NCBI RefSeq assembly: GCF_017591425.1
Contig: NW_024466512.1
Coordinates: forward strand, 19,769,501-19,833,500
Direction: 5' to 3'
Origin: Ochotona curzoniae
Lineage: Eukaryota > Chordata > Mammalia > Lagomorpha > Ochotonidae
DNA length: 64,000 nt
Both the position numbers and the translations under genes were made by a program. The notes beneath the pieces were generated by a model, which did no database searches, had not been told where the DNA came from, and was given only the letters and a program-made list of their open reading frames with translations. Below are positions 35,238-46,161 of this stretch, one piece after another. The first letter of the stretch is position 1, and each line of letters opens with the position of its first letter.

Positions 35238-35548
35238 GGCCTGGTACAATAGCCTCATGGATAAATGTGCTGGGATCCCATATGGCTGCTGCTGGTTCAT
35301 ATCCTGGCTGCTCTGCTTCCCGTCAAGCTCCCTGCTTGTAGCCTGGGAGGGCAGTCAAGTATGGCCTGAAGCTTTGGGACCCTGTACCTAGGTGGGAGAT
35401 CCAGAAGAAGCTCCTGGCTCCTGGCTTCACCTTAGCTCTAGTTGTTGCAGCTACCTGGGAAGTGAACCAATACGTGGAAGATCTTTCCTTCTGAATATCC
35501 TTCTCTCTGTGTATCTGCCTTTCCAATACAACTTAAAATAAATGTTAA
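35238..35548 (+). mobile_element. C-SINE
   Basis: 'ggggcctggtacaatagcct' to 'ccaatacaacttaaaataaa'. The tail signal AATAAA is altered. Confidence 0.88.
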
Positions 35549-35751
35549 AACTTTCATACAAAGGCATCTATAAATATGCAGAGCTGTTATATTTTCCATT
35601 TATCATTGTGGAAGATTAAAATTTTGTCATGTCCATAGTTGATAAGGTATAAATAAAAAAGCATTCTCTTGCATAGATCTTAGAAATTTTTTGAATTATA
35701 TTGGTGCTGTATTTTTAAAAAATGATTTGAATAACTTTTTCTTTCTTTTGA
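35549..35751. other. Unique AT-rich spacer
   Basis: No element recognised. Confidence 0.5.
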
Positions 35752-36099
35752 AAGGTTTTATTTATTCATTTATTTAAAAAGCAGAGTTAGAAAGCAGAGA
35801 GATTGAGAGAGAGAGACAGAGAGAGAAAGAGAGAGAGAGCATGAGAATCTCCCATTTGCTGGTTCACTCCCCAAATGACCACAAATGACCTGAACTGAGC
35901 TGATCCAAAGCCAGGTGCCAGGAGCTTCTTCTGGGTCTCCCACATGAGTGCAGATACCCAAGGACTTGAGTCATAATCTGTTGCCTTCCCAGGCCAAAAG
36001 CAGGGAGTTGGGTGGGACATGGCCAAGACAGGAACCAATGCCATCGGCGAAACTGACCCTGCAAACAGAAGCTTAGCCTATTAAGCCACAGTGTCCATT
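35752..36099 (-). mobile_element. C-SINE with (GA)n expansion
   Basis: 'agattgagagagagagacag' run in the reverse tail, then 'ctcccatttgctggttcact' to 'attaagccacagtgtcc'. Confidence 0.85.
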
Positions 36100-36353
36100 A
36101 CCTCCACCTTCTTTTCTAAACTTTAAATTCTCAACATTTGGCTTAGGAATTCCAATTATATGAATTTATCCTACACAAATGGGCAAAGATAATATTCAAG
36201 AATATTACTTTCAATATTTGTAAAAGAGAAGAATCAAATATTACCTATATATTTATGTAGGAAGATATGGTTAAGAATTTTGATGATACCTGTTCAGTGG
36301 CATAGTACAGAAACACCCTGAAGAAATCTCTGTGTTAGTATAGAAAGAGAAGG
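36100..36353. other. Unique AT-rich spacer
   Basis: No element recognised. Confidence 0.5.
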
Positions 36354-36680
36354 GCCTGGTGTCATAGCCTAGCAGCTAAACTCCTCATCTTTTACGTGCC
36401 AGGATCCCATATGGGCGCTGGTTCATATCCTGGCAGCCCCGCTTCCCATCCAGCTCTGTGCTTGTGGCCTGGGAAAGCAGTCCAGGAGGGCCCAAAGCCT
36501 TGGGTTCCTGCACCCACGTGGGAGACCCGGAGGAAGCTCCTGGCTCCTGGCTCCAGGCTTCAGATCGGCTCAATTCCAGCCGTTGAGGCCGAGTAAATCA
36601 TCGGACAGAAGATCATCCTGTCTCTCCTCCTCTCTGTATATCTGACTTTCCAATATATATAAATAAATCATTTTTTAAAA
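36354..36680 (+). mobile_element. C-SINE
   Basis: 'gggcctggtgtcatagccta' to 'ccaatatatataaataaatc'; it carries a duplicated 'ggctcctggctccaggcttc' segment. Confidence 0.9.
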
Positions 36681-36761
36681 GACAAAATATATTTAAATGA
36701 AACAGATCAAGTTGCAGAACACTTCCATATTATAATCATTTATTTAAAAAGACATAGTATG

Positions 36762-37055
36762 GGGCCCGGCGCGGTGGTGCAAGTGGTTAAGTCCTCGCCT
36801 TGCAAGCCCGGGATCCCATATGGGCACCGGTTCTAATCCCGGCAGCCCCGCTTCCCTTCCAGCTCCCTGCCTGTGGCCTGGAAAAGCAGTCGAGGACGGC
36901 CCAAAGCTTTGGGATTCTGCACCCGTGTGGGAGACCCAGAAGAGGCTCCTGGCTTCGGACCGGCATAGTATCGGCCGTCGCGGCTCACTTGGGGAGTGAA
37001 TCATCGGATGGAAGATCTTCCTCTCTGTCTCTTCTCTCTTTCCAATAAAAAAAAA
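36762..37055 (+). mobile_element. Young C-SINE, 16-bp TSD
   Basis: Flanked by aaaaagacatagtatg at 36746-36761 and 37056-37071. Head 'gggcccggcgcggtggtgca'. It lacks the usual 'gtatatctg' segment before the tail. Confidence 0.95.
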
Positions 37056-37209
37056 AAAAAGACATAGTATGTATATATGGCTCTAGATTTGTTGACATTT
37101 GTGGAGGAATGAATAAGTGACAGCTAAAAATGATTCCTTTTGGAAAATGAGGGGAGTAATGCAAGAGTTTAATCTTTTACTTCCTATTCTGTTTTATGTT
37201 TAACTTTTT

Positions 37210-37542
37210 TTTTTTTTTAAAGATTTATTTTTATTATTTTTTCATTGGAAAGGCGGATATACAGAGAGGAGAGACAGAGAGGAAGATCTTCCATCCGATG
37301 ATTCACTCCCCAAGTGAGCGCAACGGGCCGATACTATGCCGGTCCGAAGCCAGGAGCCTCTTCCGGGTCTCCCACACGGGTGCAGGTTCCCAAAGCTTTG
37401 GGCCGTCCTCGACTGCTTTCCCAGGCCACAGGCAGGGAGCTGGAAGGGAAGCAGGGCTGCTGGGATTAGAACCGGCGCCCATATGGGATCCCGGGCGTGC
37501 AAGGCGAGGACCTTTAACCACTTGCGCCACCGCGCCGGGCCC
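37210..37542 (-). mobile_element. Young C-SINE, 15-bp TSD
   Basis: Flanked by tatgtttaacttttt at 37195-37209 and 37548-37562. It is nearly identical in sequence class to the plus copy 155 bp to the left, and inverted relative to it. Confidence 0.93.
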
Positions 37543-37562
37543 AACACTATGTTTAACTTTTT

Positions 37563-37936
37563 AAAAATTAATATATATAAAAACAAACAAAAGGATTTTG
37601 AAGAGAGAGGAGGTAGGATGGTGTGCTGAAAGTGTATTTATTGACAATTTCTTTTGCATTCAACATCTAGGGATGGGGAAGGGAGGGGATGGGAAGGAAA
37701 GGGAAGGGAGAGAAAAGGACTAAATATGAACAGGACAGATTAAAAAAAAAATTTCAACAAGATCTCACTAAATCTGAGCTCTCTGAGGTTTGGCTAGCCC
37801 AGGGTTGGAGCAGGAGAACCAAAACTTGATAGATTTTGACATTAATCAGTGAATGAAACTCTCTCAGGAGGGAATGTGGTGGCTGGGACAACTTTGGAAA
37901 GTCCTACAGGGGCACATATGGGCCTTATTCTGTTTA
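37563..37936. other. Unique sequence with a purine-rich patch
   Basis: The stretch 37670-37720 is almost pure purine (ggatggggaagggaggggat). Nothing else seen. Confidence 0.5.
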
Positions 37937-38028
37937 AACACACATATGCACACACATACACATACACACATATACAGACATACACAGACATATACACATA
38001 TATACACACAAACACACACATACACAGA
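37937..38028 (+). repeat. (CA)n/(CATA)n imperfect microsatellite
   Basis: 'cacacatatgcacacacata' style repeats over about 90 bp. Confidence 0.9.
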
Positions 38029-38155
38029 GTTTTCTACAGGCCTACTGACAATTTTAACTTGTTAGCAACACTACATGATTAGTCCTTTCCAGGATGGCTG
38101 ATCAGCATTGGATTTGGCCCTTGCTCCTTGATATTGGTTAAAATGTCTTTGTGAA

Positions 38156-38466
38156 GGCCCAGAACAGTAGCCTAGTAGCTAAAGTCCTCACCTTGCACAT
38201 GCTGGGATCCCATATGGGTGCTGGTTCTAATCCTGGCTACTCCTCTTCCCATCCAGCTCCCTGCTTGTGGTCTGGGAAATCAGTCAAATACAGCCCAAGA
38301 CCTTGGGATCCTGCATCTGCATCGGAGACCGGAAGAGGCTCCTAGCTTCGGATTCCCTCAGCTTCAGCTGTTGCAGCCACTTGAGCAATGAATCAACAGA
38401 TGCAAGATATTCCTCTCTGTCTCTCCTCTGTTTATCTGACTTTCAAATAAAAAAATAAATAAATAG
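38156..38466 (+). mobile_element. C-SINE
   Basis: 'ggcccagaacagtagcctag' to 'caaataaaaaaataaataaa'. TSD-like aaaatgtctttg occurs on both sides. Confidence 0.9.
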
Positions 38467-38489
38467 TGTAAAAAAATGTCTTTGCAGCA

Positions 38490-38760
38490 TCTGATGCTGC
38501 AATGAGGATGCCTCCAGGGATGCTCAAATCCCACATTGGAATTCTGACTTCCAGTTTTCTGCTAATGTACACCCTGAAAGGCAGGTGATGATGGCCCAAA
38601 CAGTTGGGTCTCTGCCACCATATGGGAGAAAGAAATGGAATCCCCAGTTCCCTGCTTTGGTCTATCCTTGCCCCAGCTGTTTAGGCAATTGGGAAATGAA
38701 CTAGCAAATATCTATCTGCCAATCTTTCTGGCCCTCTGTCTCTTCAACAAACTAAAAACT
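38490..38760 (+). mobile_element. C-SINE, old copy
   Basis: 'atgctgcaatgaggatgcct' through 'caattgggaaatgaactagc' to 'ctgtctcttcaacaaactaa'. Confidence 0.65.
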
Positions 38761-38870
38761 AAAAAACTACAGCAACAAGGTATTGTATTGGTAGCAGTGC
38801 ATTCTGTTTCTTCAACAAATTAATAACTAAAACAACAACAAGGTATTGTATAGGTATTAGTGTGTTGTCT
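38742..38870 (+). repeat. 68-bp tandem duplication at the SINE tail
   Basis: Unit 1 is 38742-38809 and unit 2 is 38810-38870; both contain 'cttcaacaaa' and 'caacaaggtattgta'. They differ by small indels and several substitutions. Confidence 0.85.
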
Positions 38871-38888
38871 ACAAGACTACATACTAGG

Positions 38889-39145
38889 GCCAGTGTTGAG
38901 GGATAAGCTACTGCAGGCACTGCTGACATCCCATATGGGTGTCAGTTTGAGTCTTCACTGTTCTACTTCTGATCCAGCTCTCTAGACAGACTGTACCTGG
39001 ACAACCTGAGGAGATGACCCAAGTGCTTGGGTCCTTGCCACCCAAATGAGAGAGCTGGATAAATTCTGGGTTTTTCGTTTGACCTGTCCTAGCCCAGCAG
39101 TTGCAGCCATCCAGGGAATGGACTGCTAGGTTGAACGAAGATTGA

Positions 39146-39176
<31 letters not shown>

Positions 39177-39235
39177 TTCTCACTCTGTTTTTACTCCTCT
39201 CACTTGGTAACTCTGCCATTCAAATACAAGAAATA
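38889..39235 (+). mobile_element. C-SINE with (TC)n insertion
   Basis: 'gggccagtgttgagggataa' to 'ccattcaaatacaag'. A (CT)n run at 39149-39182 lies in the pyrimidine-rich part of the element. Confidence 0.8.
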
Positions 39236-39269
39236 TTAACAAAGAAAAAGAAAAGATTTATATTCTTCT

Positions 39270-39460
39270 GCACATTTGCATGCCAGAGATTGTGTTGTGT
39301 ACTTTGCATGTACTGTTACATTTAATACTCACCATAGTCCTATGAGATAGACATTATAATTGTTTTTATTTTTATGGGTTTTTTTGGTAGAAAACTTTTC
39401 ACTTTTGAGAAATGTGAAGCTTAGAGATCTCAGCTAACTTGATTAATGTTGTAGCAGTGA
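39270..39460 (-). repeat. MIR-like fragment
   Basis: 'ttgtgttgtgtactttgcat', 'tttaatactcaccatagtcc' and 'tatgagatagacattataat' match reverse MIR. Confidence 0.55.
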
Positions 39461-40313
39461 ATGCATGTATCTTGCACTGTTTTATAATTCCTTTCTTTCA
39501 CTTTCCCTTACATGGTCCCTTTGAGCAGGCCAAACCAAATTGAAAAGCAACAGTGACTTTACAGTATTTGGGATCCTGGTTCCTAGCATTTGCTATGTGA
39601 GCCTGTCAGGTGATTTCAGATTAGAACAAAATACTGATGTATGCCCTTCACTACAAAGCACTAGCACTGACATTTTAATCTTTTATAAGAGCCTCAAGGC
39701 TTGATTTTGGCAAAGTTGGCTGATGCAGAATGTAGCACGTGATTTTTTTTTTTTTTAATGTTTTGACACATTTCCTAAAACCCAGCAGCATGAGTACAAA
39801 ATTGGAACACATCTACCTCAAGGGAGCCAGTGAGAACGACAAGCACCCAGAAGCACAAGGAAACTTGCAGTCTTTTTGGAGTAGGGTGTCTGATTTAATG
39901 CAAGATACTGAGTTTCACTGATCAATTAGTTCTCAATAAGCAAACACATCCTTCCAGTGGTTACTGGTCTTACATTTCTGTCTTTAATCTCTAACTCAAA
40001 TATATTTGAAAGCAAAATTTGGCAGGGGTGGGTGGTAAGTAGGCTTGAGAGTGGTAGCTTGAAATGTTTGAGAGGAGAAATTTATCCAGGTCCATTTTCA
40101 CATGAAATCAGATGAATAAGCATGAAAATATGTGAAAGCAGCACATGTAATAGGAAAAGTAATATAAGTGTTTAAAATAAAATTATGCTCTCTACAATTA
40201 CTTTGTAAATGTAGTGGGTTTTGGCTCATTTTTATGATTCATTTCTGAGCTGGCAGGGATACAAGATTCAACAAGCTTTGCTAGAAAGACTTTTAGAAAT
40301 AAAGTCCTGTTGA
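39461..40313. other. Unique intergenic sequence, nothing called
   Basis: A T-tract sits at 39743-39756. The 60-codon ORF 39739-39921 has no recognisable domain. No repeat seen. Confidence 0.5.
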
Positions 40314-40640
40314 GGCTGGCATGGCACAATAAGTTGAGCTGCAGTTGCAGTGCTGGCAGCCCATATGGAAGAGTCACTTCAAGTTCTGGCTGTTCTACTT
40401 CTAATCCAGCTTCCTGCTAAGGCACCCAGGAGGCAACAGATGATGGCCAAAGAACTTGGGTCCTGCCATCCATGGGGGAAGACTCAGATGAAATTTTTGC
40501 CTCCTGACTCCGGCCTAGACCAACTTTGGCCATTGCTGCCATTTGGGGAGGGAAGCAGTAGACAAAAGATCTATATTTCTGACTCCCCTGCCTCCACATT
40601 GCTTTGCTTCTCTAAATAAATAAAGAAATTTTATAAACAA
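40314..40640 (+). mobile_element. C-SINE, old copy
   Basis: 'gaggctggcatggcacaata' to 'ttctctaaataaataaagaa'. Confidence 0.75.
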
Positions 40641-41239
40641 AGTTATTTACTGAAATGGTGCTCATGACTCTCATTTCTAGTTAGTAATATAACAAGAAAA
40701 ATTAACTTACCAACAAAGCACTTTAGTAATGAAGACAAAAGATTGGTATAGGCCTAATGTTGCTTGTTATTAAATTCTATTGTATTTTTTTTGGTTTACA
40801 AAGAAATGCCCCAGCAGAATAAGCGAAGGAGACTGAGTCTCCCAACCTGGAGGTGATGTTAGAAATCTCCTGTGGGTTTCTGTAGACACGAGGACATGAG
40901 AAACCCTGGTTTCCCAGATTCTCTTCCATGACACTGCCATGTGCCCAGGCAAGTAGAGATTAAATCCTACTAATGAAACCAACGGTACTTTGGCAGATAT
41001 GTTGTTTTTCATACGTTAACTACAATAGGTTGTAAATTGTTGCCTAGAATGCTCAGTGTAAATGGCCCCCAAGGTTGACAACCCAAGCTCCTAGGAAGTG
41101 CTCTGAGAGCATTCAGAGCCCTGGTGGGGAGTAAGAGAAGTGGCAATACGCATGCTTCAGTGTTGCCATCCCTGGTAAGGTATAAGGAAGTTTCACCATG
41201 TGAGAAACATCTGTGCAATAACAATATTTTTTTATTCAC
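40641..41239. other. Unique sequence, nothing called
   Basis: Minus-strand ORFs at 40770-41012 and 41009-41308 show no known domain; no repeat recognised. Confidence 0.45.
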
Positions 41240-41480
41240 AATCATCCAACTTATATGTACCATGTGCAAATTTTGTTCCAGAAAATGTTCTAGGTCCTCA
41301 GGACACAACAGTGAACAAACACATACATATACACACAGTAGCTAACATTTCAATTTAGTAAGATCTTCCCATATGATAACTCACTGAATCCTTACAATGG
41401 TCTAGGAAAGTAAATGAAGCAGATGGCAAACATTGACTTCACTGATGAAAAGACTGATGCTTAAAAGGATTAAATGTATT
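41240..41480 (-). repeat. MIR/L2-type ancient repeat fragment
   Basis: 'gttctaggtcctcaggacac' followed by 'aacagtgaacaaacac' is L2-like. 'taactcactgaatccttaca' and 'gatgaaaagactgatgctta' are reverse MIR-like. The strand refers to the MIR part. Confidence 0.45.
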
Positions 41481-41704
41481 TCTATAGTTTAAATATATCT
41501 ATCAAAACAACAGCGCAAAACAAACCATAGAGTAGACAGAATAGTTACTGGTGAAGCTTTAAAAAGGTTTATTTATTTTGATTGGAATGGCAGATTTACA
41601 AAGAGAAGGAGCGACAGAAAGAAAGATCTTCCATCTGCTGCTTCACTCCTCAGATGGCTGCAATGGTCACAGCTGAGCTGATCCAAAGACAGGAGCCAGG
41701 AGTC

Positions 41705-41816
41705 TCTTCTTCTTTTCCTTCTCCTCCTCCTCCTTCTTCTCCTTCTCCTTCCCCTTCCTCCTCTTCCTCTTCTTCTTCTCCTTCTTCTCTTTCTCCTCCT
41801 CCTCCTCCTTCTTCTT
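41705..41816. repeat. Pure polypyrimidine (TTC/TCC)n tract
   Basis: About 110 bp of C and T only on the plus strand. It lies at the poly(T) start of the inner reverse SINE, so it is probably its expanded A-rich tail. Confidence 0.95.
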
Positions 41817-42136
41817 TTAATTTATTTTTGTTGGAAAGGCAGATTTACAGAGAGAAGGAGAGACAGAAAGATCTTCTGTCCACTTGTTCACTTCCCAAGC
41901 AACTGCAACGGCCGAAGCCGAGCCCATCTGAAGCCAGGAGATAAAAATTTCCTGCGAGTCTCCCATGCAGCTGCAGAGTCTCAAGGCTCTGAACTGTCTT
42001 CTACTGCTTTCCCAGGCCACAAGCAGGGAGCAAGAAGTGAAGTGGAGCAGCCATGACATGAACTGGGGCCCATGTGGGATCCCGGCATGTGCAGGGCAAG
42101 GACTTCAGCCACTCACTAGGCTACTAATGCCGGGCT
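41817..42136 (-). mobile_element. C-SINE (inner), nested
   Basis: 'tttatttttgttggaaaggc' to 'aggctactaatgccgggctc'. It holds an extra 'ataaaaatttcctgcgag' at the middle. Confidence 0.9.
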
Positions 42137-42277
42137 CAGCAGGAGCTGCTTCTGAGTCTCCCACAAAGGTGCAGGGTCCCAACGCTTTGGACTGCCCTCT
42201 GCATTCCTAGGCCACAAACAGAGAACTGGATGGTTGGTAGGACAGCTAGGACATGAATCAGTATAGGATCATACTGT

Positions 42278-42335
42278 GTGATCATACCATAGGATGATCA
42301 CGCTCGTGATCATACCATATAGGATGATCACATTC
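42278..42335. repeat. 28/30-bp tandem duplication with a palindrome
   Basis: Units 42278-42305 and 42306-42335 begin gtgatcataccat. Across the junction ATGATCAC-GCTC-GTGATCAT (42294-42313) is a perfect 8-bp inverted repeat with a 4-base loop. Confidence 0.9.
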
Positions 42336-42500
42336 GAAGGTGGGGAATTAGCCAATTGAGCCATCACTCTGGCCCCCAAACTGTTTCTCTTCAAGAATAT
42401 ATAGGTTAGCTATAGATTTCAGAGATTCACAGACAGAGTTAATATGAAAGTACAACAGGATGGCTAAGTATCAAATCAACTCATGAAAATCCACAGCAGG

Positions 42501-42790
42501 GCAGGTATTGCATCACAGCTGTGATTAAACCACTGTTTGATCTGAATCCTGTCTCAGAGTGCCGATTGTACTCCTTGCCACACCATCTCAGATTCAGCTT
42601 TCTGGATGTGCCTAGGAAGCAATGGATGATGGCCCAAATACTTGGGCTCCTGTGACCCACGTGGGAGACCCCGGTATTTCCTGGCTCCTGATTTCAGCAT
42701 GGCCCAGCCCTGGCTGTTATGAGCACCTGGGGAAAGAACCAGCAGGTGGAAAATCTCTCTTTGTTTATGAGTGTGTCTCCTTCCCTTATG
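42501..42790 (+). mobile_element. C-SINE, old copy
   Basis: 'gggcaggtattgcatcacag' through 'caccatctcagattcagctt' and 'ggggaaagaaccagcaggtg'. Confidence 0.7.
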
Positions 42791-42841
42791 AAAGGACAAC
42801 ATTCTCAGCAACAGTTGTATTGCTTGAGATTTCTCCTGCCA

Positions 42842-43115
42842 AGCTGGGGCACTTAGCTTAAGAATTGCCTTTACTCCTAATCCAACTTCCTGCTGATGTA
42901 TATTATACAAATCAGTGATGACGGCTCAGTATTTGATCCCTGTCACTCATGTGGGTGACCCAGATTGAGTTCCTGGTCAGCTCTGATCATTGCTACCATT
43001 TGGGAAGTGGACCAGAGAGTGGAAGATCCATCTTGCTCTCTCCCCTCTCTGTCTCTTTCTTCCACAGCCATTTTATCACTCTTCCTTTCAAATAAATGCA
43101 TAAATTTAATAAGTT
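42842..43115 (+). mobile_element. C-SINE, old copy
   Basis: 'ggggcacttagcttaagaat' to 'tccttttcaaataaatgcat'-like tail at 43084-43104. Confidence 0.7.
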
Positions 43116-43140
43116 TTTTTTTCTTAAAAGACTTTTTCAA

Positions 43141-43420
43141 GGGACTGGTGCCATAGAATAGCAGATTAAGCCTTTGCTGGCATCCCAAATAGGTGCCAGT
43201 TCCAGTCCACCTGTTCCAATTCTGCTTCCTGCTAATGGTCGCAGAAGATGGCCCAAATCTTTGATGTCGGTACCCACATGGGAAACCTAGAAGAAATTCC
43301 TGGCTCCTGGCTTTGGATCAGCCCAGCTCCAACTATTGCAGCCATCTGGGGAGTGATGGAAGATTTTTCTCTCTCCTTTCTCTGCTGTAACAGTTTTTCA
43401 AATAAATAAATAAATATTAT
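43141..43420 (+). mobile_element. C-SINE
   Basis: 'gggactggtgccatagaata' to 'ttttcaaataaataaataaa'. Confidence 0.85.
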
Positions 43421-43529
43421 AGAAATTTTTTCAAAACATAGAATGTATATTAAATTTTTGTTATATTCTTTCCCTTAAGCAGAGCACATTCCAATTTATT
43501 TCCATCCCCATTAAAAAATAACAAAAGAG

Positions 43530-43850
43530 GGCCTGGCACAGTGGCCTAGTAGTTAAAGTCCTTGCCTTGAATGAGCCAGGATCCTATATAGGTGCTGGTT
43601 CTAATTCCAGCAACTCTACTTCCCATCCAGCTCCCTGCCTATGGCCTAGGAAGGCAGTCAAGGATGACCCAGTGCCTTGGGACTCTGCACCCATGTGGGA
43701 GATCTGAAAGAGGATCCTGGCTCCTGGCTTCAGATCAGCTCAGCTCCAGCCACTGAGGTCATCGGATGGAAGATCTTCTTCTCTGTCTCTCCTCCTCTCA
43801 ACATGTATCTGACTTTGCAATAAAAATAAATCTTTTAAAAAACAACAAAA
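43530..43850 (+). mobile_element. C-SINE
   Basis: 'gggcctggcacagtggccta' to 'gcaataaaaataaatctttt'. Flanked by 'aacaaaaga' on both sides (43520-43528; 43843-43851). Confidence 0.9.
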
Positions 43851-44410
43851 GATGCAGAGACATAAATAAGTTGTTACAACAGTGGAACAACATGCTCCTG
43901 ATATTCACAGACCCATAGTAGAATCACTGGAAATTTCTTCATCATGGCCCTGGTTTGCAGATAATTTTATAATGTCCACTAATAGTGCATGAAGTCAAGC
44001 TGATCTTCAATTATGAAAGCTCAACTGTGGAGTGTTATTTCAGGAAATGCCTGAAGTAAAACCATCATAAATTCTACCTGAGTCATACTCAGCCTGCACA
44101 GGCTTGCTGGGGAGGTGCTGCTAAAACAATATTGTATTTGTTGACCTCATGTTTTTCAAATAAGAAGTTCTCTCCACACAGAAAAACAGAGTGGAACAAT
44201 TTGCCAGTGGAGAAAAGAATTGTCCAGTTTGTAAGCAGAAAAGTCTTGTGGCATTTTGGTGCACCACCTTGGGCTGATAATTCTCAAAAATGTGTGGCAA
44301 ACTTGTGGAGGTCAGAAACTAAGACATAGCAGCTTTTCCAAAATGTTCTCCATGATGTAGCAAATATATAGTCCCTTGTGATGATTGGTCTCCTTAAAGT
44401 TTCAATACAG
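43851..44410. other. Unassigned sequence
   Basis: A 65-codon plus-strand ORF at 44132-44329 has no domain I know. No repeat recognised. Confidence 0.4.
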
Positions 44411-44665
44411 TTTTATTTGTTTATTTGTTTTGTTTATTTTTACATAATACAAATATTTTTATTTAACAATTGCATGCCATGGGGGCCGGGGGGAGCTGAT
44501 GGGACATCCAGGAGCCAGTGGTGACTTGAGTGCAGCCTCCAAGCCTCCTGCTCCGATTCCAGCAGGGTTAGTACGTCACCCTCCCGCACAGGCCTTTCAT
44601 GGTGCGGATGACAGAGTGGGTAGTTTCATCCATTCCCATCACTTATGGGAGTGCAGCTGAATTTT
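44411..44665 (-). pseudogene. RPS28: RPS28 processed pseudogene, 5'-truncated
   Basis: RPS28 encodes ribosomal protein eS28. On the minus strand, 'atggatgaaactacc' (FMDDT region), 'catccgcaccatgaaaggcc' (IIRNVKG) and 'ctggaatcggagcaggaggc' (LLESEREARR) align in order. The 3' UTR-like part ends in TTAAATAAA and an A-rich tail (44411-44440). A one-base deletion after the GGCC of KGP shifts the frame to a stop. Only about the last 40 codons remain. Confidence 0.8.
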
Positions 44666-44684
44666 TCCAGTGAGTTTCATAACC

Positions 44685-44800
44685 CACTTCATTCATTTAA
44701 CATAAATTTCTGAGTTGAGAATAGAGTAACTAGCAAAACAGATGTAACCTCTGACCTCAAAGAGATTGACATTAACCAAACAAATCTACCAATCACTATT
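44685..44800 (+). mobile_element. L2 LINE 3' remnant
   Basis: 'cttcattcatttaacataaa', 'tagcaaaacagatgtaacct' and 'ctcaaagagattgacat' resemble the L2 3' end. Confidence 0.5.
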
Positions 44801-44937
44801 TCACATGGGTAGGCTATGAAGAAAGAAGGATATTGTGGAAGTTATGGAGGCTACTAAGGATTCTGCTTTGAAATGGGAAGATGAGAGAATGTCATTCCAG
44901 TCCACTGGTGTATTGGACTAAAGATGGGATTTTAAAA

Positions 44938-45352
44938 AAAGATTTATTTTTATTGCAAAGTCAGACAGAGAGAAGGAAAGACAGAGAGAAAGACTCTCCA
45001 TCTGATGACTCACTCCCCAAGTGACCACAATGGTTGGAGCTGAGCCAATCCAAAACCAGGAGCCAAGAGCTTCTTCTGGGTCTCCCACATCGGTGCTGGA
45101 ACCCAAGACTTTGGGCCATTCTTGACTGCCTTCCTAGGCCACAAGCAGGGAGCCGGATAAGAAGTGGGCCGACCAGGTCTATCACATGGGTAGCAGGAAC
45201 CCAAGTACTTGGGCTATCATCTATTGCCTTTCAGGCACATTAAGAGGAAGTTGTTTGGGAAATGGAGTAATCAGGACACAACTGGCATTGTAACATGAGA
45301 TAAGGCACCCCAAAGTGGTTGCCTAACCCACTTCATTACAATGCCTGTCCTA
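44938..45352 (-). mobile_element. Chimeric pair of C-SINEs
   Basis: 44938-45176 is a younger copy lacking its head. 45177-45352 is the middle-to-head of an older copy ('atcacatgggtagcaggaac' to 'ttcattacaatgcctgtcc'). They join without a visible TSD. Confidence 0.8.
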
Positions 45353-45354
45353 AC

Positions 45355-45820
45355 ATTATCTTTTTAATGATGATATATTATTTAATTAATATATTTGTTC
45401 TTGTCCTTTATTGTTGGACACTTATTTTGTTTCTAATTGTAAGCTATTACAAATAGTGTTATAAACTATTTTGTATATTTTATTTCACAAATTTGAAACA
45501 TCTCTATAGAGAAAATTCCTTCATGTGGGATGCAGAACCAAAGGCATGCGCATTTGCAATTTTGATGTCTGTTGCTGTAATTTTACAGCATACTCCAATT
45601 TGCACTTCCACTTGCAATGTGCTAAGATAGCCTTCTTTCCCACATTCTCACCCACACATTATATCATCAAACTCTTTGATCTTTGCCAATCTTAGAAGTG
45701 CAAATATTATTGCCTTGTATTTCTTACAGCAGGATTGAACATCTTCTCCTGTAGATATAATTGCCCAACCATGCTACCTTCTCTGTCAACTTTGCACATC
45801 AGTCTCTTCAAATAAAACTT
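45355..45820 (+). mobile_element. Ancient L1 (L1M) 3' region
   Basis: 'aaaattccttcatgtgggat', 'tgcatttgcaattttgatg'-like block at 45548-45570, 'tctttgatctttgccaatct' and 'ggattgaacatcttctcctg' keep the L1M order. Confidence 0.8.
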
Positions 45821-46161
45821 TTTAATCAAAAGTATATAAAAGTTGTTCTTTGATCATCAAAGAGTAAATATAGATTGTCAAAGCTGGTCATACTCTCTTT
45901 TGAATATAGAGAAACAACTGGTTTTAATGAAGTCATTGACCAATCTGTAAATGTCAAGTCATGAAATATTGTTCATTACTGAAGTAAAACTTCAATTGGT
46001 AATTCCTTTTTTTCCCCCAGAGGAACACACTATTTATCAATACAACAGTATCCATGACTTTTAAGTGTATATTCTTGAGTAAAAGAAGCCACAGTAAAAA
46101 ACTACATTCTGGAAAAATCTGTATTCTGGAAAAGGCAGAATTGTGGAGACAGAAAACAAAT
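45821..46161. other. Unique AT-rich sequence, nothing seen
   Basis: No element recognised. Confidence 0.5.

Larger units (their letters stand above)
41563..42375 (-). mobile_element. C-SINE (outer) split by a second C-SINE
   Basis: Outer parts are 41563-41704 (tail to middle) and 42137-42375 (middle to head, ending 'cactctggcccc'). The break is at the 'caggag(t/c)...cttct' box, which occurs on both sides as an imperfect TSD. The head part carries a local 28/30-bp duplication. Confidence 0.85.

Noticed and set aside
37242..37586. 114-codon ORF rich in Pro/Arg/Ser
   Set aside because: It is a translation of the young C-SINE; the same peptide recurs at every young copy (4.7, 33.1, 36.8, 52.1, 52.5 kb).
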